Shown: piece by piece, positions 1 through 4,900 of the stretch
Numbering within the stretch: position 1 is the stretch's first letter
Layout: every line of letters begins with the position of its first letter
Assembly: GCA_035693785.1 (NCBI GenBank)
Contig: DASSFZ010000524.1
Location: 1 to 6,880, forward strand
Source: DASSFZ01 sp035693785
Lineage (GTDB): Bacteria; Chloroflexota; Anaerolineae; Fen-1058
Direction of reading: 5' to 3'
Length of the DNA stretch: 6,880 nt
Program-made: the position numbers and the translations under genes
Notes under the pieces: model-generated
Databases searched by the model: none
What the model saw: the letters and a program-made list of their open reading frames with translations, nothing else
Told to the model about the DNA's origin: nothing

Positions 1-797
1 ATCGCGTACAGCGTATCACCGCTGTTCACGACGTACGTGACCGTTCCATCCGCCTGCGGCCGGCAGCCGCTCGCGCTCGCCGTGGGTGCCTGGGCGGGCG
101 GCGGCGCGGGCGCGCCGGCCTGGGTCGGGGTCGTGGCCGGGGCAGGGGCGATCGCCACCAGCGACGCATCGTCCCACCATGCCTCCAAATGATACGCGCT
201 GTAACCGCGATAGTTGGAGGAAGTGAACACGGTGACTTGCCCGGAAGGACCTGCCGTCGCTTCCACGCACACTTGCTGCCAGGCATCGTGAGGATTTATC
301 GTGGCCGACCACACGATGCCGGCGTTATCCCAGTTCACTGCGCCGTCAGGGAAAATCCCGACCTGCATATTCCCGTTTTTCGACGGGATCGACGGCGCAT
401 CCTCAAAGTCCTCGTTGTTCGCAAACAGGCGGCCGTAAGCGCAGAAGCGCAGCGGCGTGCCGGGTGTAACCTTCACGTTCTGGTGGACGCCCGCATGCCA
501 CGGATCGTATTGGTTGCCGATGTGCTGCGACGCGCTCCCGCTTTTAACGATGACCGGGTTCACTTCGGCCGAAAAATCGGGGTTGATGACGTAATCCAGT
601 GTGCCCTCCTTCTTGCCGGTGTCCTCGAACCAGCGCCCCCAGCCGTTAGCCTGCCTGCCATTCTCGTACGGCTGCTCGAAGCCGGGGTTCACCAGCAGGT
701 TGTCTTGCCGCGCCGGCGCGGCCAGGCCGCTCGACGGCGCCAGTACGACCAGCAGCGCGGCCAGAATGGCGATTACGCCCAGTATCTTTCTCGACAT
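1..797 (-). CDS. Secreted LysM protein with NPGFEG module (C-terminus beyond window)
   Basis: This gene has an ATG start at 797 and runs off the window start without a stop, so 265 codons are visible. The ATG follows a strong GGAGGA seven bases upstream. Residues 1-27 form a signal peptide (MSRK, hydrophobic core, then GLAAP). Residues 33 to about 215 are one beta-sandwich-like module opening with NLLVNPGFE and closing with LEAWWDDASLVAI, like the modules of the two upstream genes. It is a shorter, divergent version: the usual GIDPxGG is GIFPDGA and there is no CPxG...C loop. A Pro/Ala/Thr linker (about 216-245) leads to VTYVVNSGDTLYAI, the start of a LysM repeat that binds peptidoglycan-type glycan. 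By analogy with its paralogues the missing part would finish LysM and possibly add an SdrD-B-like domain and an anchor. It begins 22 bp after the upstream gene and is probably in its operon. The ligand of the module is unknown. Confidence 0.88.
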   Translation of the reverse strand, partial: MSRKILGVIAILAALLVVLAPSSGLAAPARQDNLLVNPGFEQPYENGRQANGWGRWFEDTGKKEGTLDYVINPDFSAEVNPVIVKSGSASQHIGNQYDPWHAGVHQNVKVTPGTPLRFCAYGRLFANNEDFEDAPSIPSKNGNMQVGIFPDGAVNWDNAGIVWSATINPHDAWQQVCVEATAGPSGQVTVFTSSNYRGYSAYHLEAWWDDASLVAIAPAPATTPTQAGAPAPPPAQAPTASASGCRPQADGTVTYVVNSGDTLYA

Positions 798-804
798 CTT
801 ACAC

Positions 805-810
805 TCCTCC
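805..810 (-). promoter_or_regulatory. Shine-Dalgarno site of the truncated LysM gene
   Basis: The minus strand reads GGAGGA, seven bases before the ATG at 797. It is a near-perfect anti-16S match and fixes the start. It occupies part of the 22-bp gap after the upstream stop codon (820-822), so independent translation initiation is expected on a shared transcript. Confidence 0.75.
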
Positions 811-819
811 GTATTTGAG

Positions 820-2475
820 TCACGTATCCCGTGTCGCGCGTGAAGATTGCGTGCGGCGTCGAATGAGCAGTATGATTGCAGCCAGGCAGCCAAGCCCCGC
901 CGTGACACCCATCGCCATCGGCAGCACCTCCCCTGCGTCTTCGCCGGCCGGTTCGCCTGCCCGCCTGATACCGACGGCGACCTCGACTCGAGCGCCTTCG
1001 ATCAGCGACACCCCCCAGCGCGAGTTCGTGGTGGCAGTGTAGCCGGCCGGCGCCTGCGCCGAGACGGCATACGCGCCGGCGGGCAGGCCGTCGAAGCAGC
1101 GCGCCGTCCCTTCGAAGCTCAGGGCAGGCGTCGACGCCGCCACCGTGCGGCCTGACGCATCGGCGACGATGAACGCTGCCCCTTCGAAGCTCAGGGCGGG
1201 TGACGGCGCGCCGTCGCCTTGATTATAAAGGGTATCGCCCGCGACATCCTCGAAAGCGCGAACACACAGCGTGCCCACCGCAGCCGGCGCGCCCCCTTCG
1301 AGTGAGGAGTTAGAGTTAGAGTGGGAAGTGAGGGCAGGCTCTTCGGCTGCCCCTTCCCTTTCCTCTTCCCCTTCCCTTCGTTCGGGGTCAGAGCCAGGAT
1401 CAGGGCTTCGGCCAGGGTATGGTGCCGGAACCGCGGTAGGCGGCGTCTGCGCCGCCAGCGAAATCCGGATCGACTGGCCGACTTTCAAGACCGACGTTTC
1501 GTTCAGGCCGTTGAGCGCGTAAATGTCGCTCAGCTCGACGCGGTACGCCTGCGCGATCGCGAACAGCGTGTCGCCGGGCTGCACGACGTGAACCACGATT
1601 TGCTGCGAAAGGCTGTCCGTCGCTGGAACGCGGGTCGGCGCGCTCGCCGATTCGTTTGGCGAGCGGATCACCACCGGCGTCGGCGGCGGCGGGCCGATCA
1701 GTATCAGCTCGGCATCGTCCAGCATCACGTCGACGTGTTTCAGCGCGCGCTCGGGCTGGCTGCGGAAGAATACCGTGACCCTATCGGCCTGGGCGACGGC
1801 GGACACGCCGTACTCGCCGAACGCGTCGAACGAATCGCTCTCCTTGCTCCAGACGACCGCGTCGCTCCACGGATCGGTTCCTCCCGTCGGATCGATGCCG
1901 GCGCGCATCCCCATCGACGGCTGCCCGGCCGATTCCGCCGTGTCCTCCGCGTCGCTCGACCAGGCTTTGGCCCAGATGCTGAAGCGCACGCTCCAGCCGC
2001 GCGGCACGCCGCTCACCGTCTGATACAACCCACCTTCGTAGACTCCGAAGGAGGTAAAGACCATCTGTGAATTCTCGCCGGTGCGCACGCGCGGCGGATC
2101 GTATGGAATGCTTCGCGTCTCGCGGTACTCGGGACGGTGCCACGGCACGCAGGCGGCCTTGCCCTCGGGACACGCAGCCGGATACTCGCCGTCGGAGGGA
2201 GTGGGCTTGCGCCACCACGCCGTCCACCCTTCAGCCACGCGGCCGTTGACCCACTCGTCATTCGCCGAGCTCCACTGCCGCGCGCTATCGCCTTCGAAAT
2301 CGCCGTTGTGCAGCAAATTGACCCGCGCGGTGGCGAGTGCCGGCGTCGGCGTCACCCCTTCGCTGCACTCAGGGCAGGGGCTGCGCTGCGCGGCTGCCGG
2401 GTCGTTTGCCGCCATCAGTGCAGCAACTGCCAGCGCCGCACACAGGCCACTAGGAATCAATATCCGAAAGTTCAA
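820..2475 (-). CDS. LysM surface protein: one NPGFEG module, SdrD-B-like domain, C-terminal anchor
   Basis: This 551-residue predicted secreted, membrane-tethered protein has a signal peptide at 1-29 (ending PAAAQ). One module spans 52-261, opening NLLHNGDFEG and holding EGWTAWW, CPEG...C (102-109), GIDPTGGTDPW and a closing HVDVMLDDAEL. LysM lies at 295-340 (VVQPGDTLFAIAQAY...LNGLN...VGQSI). A linker at 341-399 is followed by an SdrD-B/prealbumin-like domain at 401-505 (LCVRAFEDVAGD...LPAGAYAV...RWGVSL) and a C-terminal helix at about 517-538 followed by RRR. The order matches the 753-residue upstream gene minus its first module. The start is TTG: an in-frame TGA at 2481-2479 rules out anything further upstream, and GGAG sits eight bases before it. 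Three repeat-derived segments are translated (residues 32-40, 424-432, 449-456) and the linker is low-complexity Glu/Arg and Ser/Asn. No enzymatic motif is seen; cell-wall binding is inferred from LysM. Confidence 0.92.
   Translation of the reverse strand: MNFRILIPSGLCAALAVAALMAANDPAAAQRSPCPECSEGVTPTPALATARVNLLHNGDFEGDSARQWSSANDEWVNGRVAEGWTAWWRKPTPSDGEYPAACPEGKAACVPWHRPEYRETRSIPYDPPRVRTGENSQMVFTSFGVYEGGLYQTVSGVPRGWSVRFSIWAKAWSSDAEDTAESAGQPSMGMRAGIDPTGGTDPWSDAVVWSKESDSFDAFGEYGVSAVAQADRVTVFFRSQPERALKHVDVMLDDAELILIGPPPPTPVVIRSPNESASAPTRVPATDSLSQQIVVHVVQPGDTLFAIAQAYRVELSDIYALNGLNETSVLKVGQSIRISLAAQTPPTAVPAPYPGRSPDPGSDPERREGEEEREGAAEEPALTSHSNSNSSLEGGAPAAVGTLCVRAFEDVAGDTLYNQGDGAPSPALSFEGAAFIVADASGRTVAASTPALSFEGTARCFDGLPAGAYAVSAQAPAGYTATTNSRWGVSLIEGARVEVAVGIRRAGEPAGEDAGEVLPMAMGVTAGLGCLAAIILLIRRRTQSSRATRDT
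1108..1130. repeat. CCCTTCG...CTCAGGG short repeat, copy 1, in frame
   Basis: The plus strand reads CCCTTCGAAGCTCAGGGC followed by AGGCG. It is translated on the minus strand as TPALSFEG (residues 449-456 of the 551-residue protein), within the SdrD-B-like domain just before the conserved Cys-Phe. The same 18 bases recur exactly 72 bp away. The related protein has TTDGLSEP at this position, so this is a replacement or insertion. The sequence resembles short interspersed repeats common in environmental genomes that are translated as PVLSEVEG or PALSFEG; that link is from memory. Confidence 0.7.
1179..1202. repeat. CCCTTCG...CTCAGGG short repeat, copy 2, in frame
   Basis: From 1180 this copy is identical to copy 1 over 18 bases and is then followed by GGGTG. 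It is translated as SPALSFEG (residues 425-432) at the start of the SdrD-B-like domain, where the paralogue has only NPDENLVGG. It appears to be an extra segment of about seven residues between the Asp-rich loop and the next beta-strand. The 72-bp spacing keeps both copies in the same reading frame. Confidence 0.7.
1300..1400. repeat. Low-complexity, repeat-rich inter-domain linker
   Basis: This stretch encodes about residues 360-392 of the 551-residue protein and is compositionally unlike its surroundings. One half is a purine-rich run on the minus strand coding for alternating Glu and Arg. The other carries tandem GAGTTA hexamers on the plus strand, coding for Ser-Asn-Ser-Asn-Ser-Ser. At 1373-1397 the bases CCCTTCGTTCGGGGTCAGAG resemble the CCCTTCG...CTCAGGG family more loosely. 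The region separates LysM from the SdrD-B-like domain. The paralogue has an ordinary Thr/Pro/Ala linker here. Confidence 0.5.
2355..2380. repeat. CCCTTCG...CTCAGGG short repeat, copy 3, near the signal peptide
   Basis: Bases 2356-2374 read CCCTTCGCTGCACTCAGGG, matching the other copies at both ends with a different centre. It is translated as SPCPECSEG (residues 32-40) immediately after the predicted signal-peptide cleavage site. It introduces two Cys residues (34 and 37) absent at the equivalent place in both paralogues. Confidence 0.6.
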
Positions 2476-2478
2476 AGC

Positions 2479-2497
2479 TCAAACTCCAAACTTCAAA
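2479..2497 (-). repeat. AT-rich repeat TTTGAAGTTTGGAGTTTGA at a gene start
   Basis: This 19-base unit matches the plus strand at 5794-5812 in 18 of 19 positions. It fills most of the 30-bp gap between the 753-residue and 551-residue genes. It contains the GGAG that serves as ribosome binding site for the downstream gene, and its last three bases form the in-frame TGA that limits the start to the TTG at 2475. Its AT content contrasts with the surrounding GC-rich coding DNA. Confidence 0.7.
2484..2487 (-). promoter_or_regulatory. Shine-Dalgarno GGAG lying inside a repeat
   Basis: GGAG on the minus strand lies eight bases before the TTG at 2475. It is the only good ribosome binding site between the upstream stop (2506-2508) and the signal peptide, and it supports TTG as the start. 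It is part of the AT-rich repeat at 2479-2497. Confidence 0.55.
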
Positions 2498-2505
2498 CGG
2501 TCACC

Positions 2506-4767
2506 TCATAGCCTGCCTCCGCGCGCGAAGCGTGCGCGCAGCACCCAGAACAGTCCGGCGGCGGCCACGGCGACCAGGACGATGCCGGCGAAGCCGCTCA
2601 GTGCCTTGCCCAGGCCGTCCTCCGGCGCGCTGCGAGCCGTGACGCTGCTCACGTCGGCAGCAGGCCGGCTCCCGAAGTTGATGTTGACGGGCGTGCCGGG
2701 GGCGAGCACCAGCCCCCAGCGAGTGTCCGACGTGGCGACGCGCCCGGCCGGAACCTGTATCAACAGCGAGTAGGCGCCCGCCGGCTGAACGAAACAGTAT
2801 GGCTCGCTCAGCCCGTCGGTCGTGCGCGTGGCGGCGACGGCAGGCGAAGCGTGCGTGTCCTGCAAGATGAAGACGACGCCGCCGACCAGGTTTTCGTCCG
2901 GGTTCATCACGTTGTCCCCGTTAGAATCCGTGAACGCGCTAACACACAGCTCGCCTGTGCTCGGCGTGGCGATCTCCGTGGCGGCAGCAGGCGTTTCGGC
3001 TGGCGTAGGCGTGGACTGGCTTGCGGCCTCGGGCAGCGCGATGACGACTTCCTGCCCGATGAGCAGCGGCGTGTCCTGATTCATGCCATTCAGCCGCAGA
3101 ATCTGCTCCATGCTCACGTCATACTGCACCGACAATCCCCACACGGTGTCACCCGGCTGCGTCACGTGAACCACAGCGCCGTCGCCGCGCGGCGCCGGCG
3201 GCGGGCGCGGCTGCTGGGCGGAAGGTGGCGGCGCGACGTTGGCGCCGGCCGGCGGCTGGGCCGGCGGCGCAACGGGCGCCGCCGATCCGCCCGGAATGCT
3301 CACGGCCACCAGCTCGAGATCGTCCAGGTACACGTCGTTGTGCTTGAGCATCTTCTCAGGGCGTGAGTACGTGAACACCGTGACCCTGTCCGAGCGGGCG
3401 ACGGCAGTGACCTGATAATAGCCGAACTGATCGTAGGTATCGACTTCGGGACTCCACACGACATCGGAACTCCACGGGTTGCGCCCGCCGGCCGGATCGA
3501 TGCCGATCTTCATATGCATGCTCGTCTGGCCCCCGGACTGGTAGGGCGAAGGCTCTTCGCCGTTCGGCCCTTCGTCTGCCGACCAGGCGTGCATCCACGC
3601 GCCGAAGCGCAGCAGCGTGCCCGGCTGGATGCCTTCGACCGTCTGGAAGACGCCGGCTTCGTGCACGCTCCAGAACGTGAAGTACTTGAGCGAGTTCTTG
3701 CCGCTGTGGATGCGCGACGGCCCGACGCGGATCCAGTCCGTGCCACCATATTCGGGGTTGTGCCAGACGACGCAGGTTTGCGACGCGCCTTTCGGGCAGC
3801 GGTTCGGATACTTGGAGAAGTCGGGGTGCGCCGTGTCGGTGATCGGCTGCTGCCACCACCCGGTCCAGCCCTCCGGCGTGTACACCGTGTCCCAGCGGAC
3901 CATCAGCTCGCCATACCACGGCGTGCACGAGATATGATTCCACGGCAGGTCGCCCTTCCACGAGCAGGGATTGAACCACGTGCCTTCGAAGCCGGGGTTC
4001 TTCAACAGGTTCTGGCCGAGCGGCACGGTGACCGGCGTCGGGGTGTAAATGACGGGCGCAGGCGTCGCAGTCGGATAGTGCGCCTGCGCCGTCGCCGCCG
4101 CATCGCCGCTGACCGTCACCAGCTCCGCATCGTCCCAATACACGTCGTTGTGGCGGCGCGCGTCGAACGGTGCGGAGTATACGAAGACGGTCACCGTGCC
4201 CGACTGCGCCCTGGCGAATGCGTCGAAGCGCACCCACGAGTCCGCAGCGTTGACCTGTTCCGACCAGCGCACGTTCGGGCTGAGCGGATCGGTTCCGCCG
4301 AACGGATCGATGCCGACGCGCATGCGCAGATCGGTGCCGCCGACCGATACGTTGAGCGGATCGTCGGACGTGGAGGTCCAGCCTTTGCCGTAGGCGGAGA
4401 AGCGTAGATCGGCGCCGGCCGTCACCTTCACCTGTTGGTATACGCCGGCGGTGTGCGTGCCGTAGAACGTGCCGAGCAGTTGCGCCTTTGCCCCTCCGTG
4501 GACGCGCAGCGGATGCGACGTCGGCTCGTACTTTGGCACCTGGTTCACGTAGTCAGGCTGGTCTTCCTGGCGTGGAATCCACCACGGCGTCCAGCCCGGC
4601 GCGATCTGCCTGGCATCGGCGTGCACGACGTACTCGCCTTCGAAGCCCGGATTGGTCAGCAGGTTCGCACTCTGCTGCACGGCCGGCGCAGCAGATACGA
4701 ATCCCGGCAGCCCAGCGAGCAGAAGAGCCGCAATGGCAAACCAGGTTATCTTACGCTCGAACTGCAT
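2506..4767 (-). CDS. LysM surface protein: two NPGFEG modules, SdrD-B-like domain, C-terminal anchor
   Basis: This 753-residue predicted exported protein starts at the ATG at 4767, with GGAG five bases upstream. Residues 1-26 are a signal peptide (MQFERK, hydrophobic core, FVSAA). Module A (35-220) opens NLLTNPGFEGEY, with GIDPFGGTDP and HNDVYWDDAEL. Module B (252-490) opens NLLKNPGFEGTW, with GWTGWW, CPKG...C (324-332), GIDPAGGRNPW and HNDVYLDDLEL. Both look like carbohydrate-binding-type beta-sandwiches. A Pro-rich linker (491-528), LysM (532-578, HVTQPGDTVWGLSVQY), a Thr/Pro/Ala linker and an SdrD-B/prealbumin-like domain (606-702) follow. A C-terminal helix (about 722-744) ends in RARFARGGRL, a positive-inside anchor; there is no LPXTG. 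It is the most complete member of the cluster and lies 30 bp upstream of the next paralogue. No catalytic residues are recognised. A role in cell-wall and glycan binding is inferred; the ligand is unknown. Confidence 0.93.
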   Translation of the reverse strand: MQFERKITWFAIAALLLAGLPGFVSAAPAVQQSANLLTNPGFEGEYVVHADARQIAPGWTPWWIPRQEDQPDYVNQVPKYEPTSHPLRVHGGAKAQLLGTFYGTHTAGVYQQVKVTAGADLRFSAYGKGWTSTSDDPLNVSVGGTDLRMRVGIDPFGGTDPLSPNVRWSEQVNAADSWVRFDAFARAQSGTVTVFVYSAPFDARRHNDVYWDDAELVTVSGDAAATAQAHYPTATPAPVIYTPTPVTVPLGQNLLKNPGFEGTWFNPCSWKGDLPWNHISCTPWYGELMVRWDTVYTPEGWTGWWQQPITDTAHPDFSKYPNRCPKGASQTCVVWHNPEYGGTDWIRVGPSRIHSGKNSLKYFTFWSVHEAGVFQTVEGIQPGTLLRFGAWMHAWSADEGPNGEEPSPYQSGGQTSMHMKIGIDPAGGRNPWSSDVVWSPEVDTYDQFGYYQVTAVARSDRVTVFTYSRPEKMLKHNDVYLDDLELVAVSIPGGSAAPVAPPAQPPAGANVAPPPSAQQPRPPPAPRGDGAVVHVTQPGDTVWGLSVQYDVSMEQILRLNGMNQDTPLLIGQEVVIALPEAASQSTPTPAETPAAATEIATPSTGELCVSAFTDSNGDNVMNPDENLVGGVVFILQDTHASPAVAATRTTDGLSEPYCFVQPAGAYSLLIQVPAGRVATSDTRWGLVLAPGTPVNINFGSRPAADVSSVTARSAPEDGLGKALSGFAGIVLVAVAAAGLFWVLRARFARGGRL

Positions 4768-4772
4768 TGATA

Positions 4773-4776
4773 CTCC
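4773..4776 (-). promoter_or_regulatory. Shine-Dalgarno GGAG of the 753-residue gene
   Basis: The minus strand reads GTGGAGTATCAATG, placing GGAG five bases before the ATG at 4767. This supports that start, which is followed directly by a typical signal peptide. Confidence 0.6.
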
Positions 4777-4802
4777 ACGCGACGAAGGACGAGAGCGGCC
4801 AA

Positions 4803-4818
4803 GCAGGCTGAAGCCCGC
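4803..4818. repeat. GCAGGCTGAAGCCCGC imperfect palindrome
   Basis: GCAGGCT and AGCCCGC flank GA. On the minus-strand transcript this folds as six pairs, including one G-U, closed by UUCA. It resembles the GCAGGCTGAAGCCTGC short repeat that I recall as widespread in environmental genomes. No T-run follows on the minus strand, so it is not called a terminator. Confidence 0.45.
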
Positions 4819-4822
4819 ACTC

Positions 4823-4842
4823 CAACCGCCATATGGCTGTTG
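4823..4842. promoter_or_regulatory. Operator-like 20-bp palindrome upstream of the LysM genes
   Basis: CAACCGCCATATGGCTGTTG is symmetric in nine of its ten base pairs, with a perfect GCCATATGGC core at 4828-4837. It lies 56-75 bases before the ATG at 4767, a plausible place for a regulator site controlling the three LysM genes. No promoter hexamers could be assigned with confidence, so it may instead belong to the surrounding repeats. Confidence 0.3.
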
Positions 4843-4857
4843 CCAAACTCAAGTCAC

Positions 4858-4885
4858 TGATCACTGATTACTGGTTACTGATCAC
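4858..4885. repeat. Four tandem heptamers, consensus TGRTYAC
   Basis: The units are TGATCAC, TGATTAC, TGGTTAC and TGATCAC, uninterrupted with a 7-bp period. A looser unit (AAGTCAC) precedes them at 4851-4857. The outer two units are identical and each contains the palindrome TGATCA. The array lies 16 bp downstream of the glycosyltransferase stop codon boundary on the minus strand and is noncoding. Confidence 0.65.
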
Positions 4886-4900
4886 TCGTCGTTCGTCATC

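Larger units (their letters stand above)
4781..4897. repeat. 117-bp spacer element with inverted-repeat ends
   Basis: The gap between the glycosyltransferase stop and the next gene is almost entirely bounded by an inverted pair: GACGAAGGACGA at 4781-4792 and its complement (GACGAACGACGA on the minus strand) at 4886-4897, matching in 11 of 12 positions. Inside are a GCAGGC palindrome, a CATATG-centred palindrome and a heptamer array. The right arm ends three bases from the glycosyltransferase stop codon. It could be a small non-autonomous element or a stack of independent repeats. I see no convincing -35/-10 promoter in it. Confidence 0.5.

Noticed and set aside
189..818. Plus-strand reading frame of 209 codons
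   Set aside because: It is antisense to the truncated LysM gene, which has a signal peptide, a recognisable module and a strong ribosome binding site. The plus-strand translation is Arg/Ala-rich without domains, typical of shadows in GC-rich DNA.
916..930. LPMAM near the C-terminus of the 551-residue protein as a sortase signal
   Set aside because: It lacks the Thr-Gly of LPXTG and lies at the start of the hydrophobic helix; a plain C-terminal membrane anchor explains it better.
2519..2541. GCGCGC-flanked inverted sequence at the end of the 753-residue gene as a terminator
   Set aside because: It lies within the codons for the Arg-rich tail, has no T-run, and the next gene starts only 30 bp after the stop.
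3514..4407. Plus-strand reading frame of 297 codons, and the overlapping minus-strand frame at 3356-4237
   Set aside because: Both overlap the two-module LysM gene in other frames, are dominated by Arg/Ala/Val and match no fold I recognise.
4803..4818. Stem-loop as a transcription terminator after the glycosyltransferase
   Set aside because: The stem is short with a G-U pair and no T-run follows on the minus strand.
4858..4885. Heptamer array as a CRISPR or an origin iteron cluster
   Set aside because: The units are 7 bp with no spacers, and no cas, replication or DnaA-box features are nearby.
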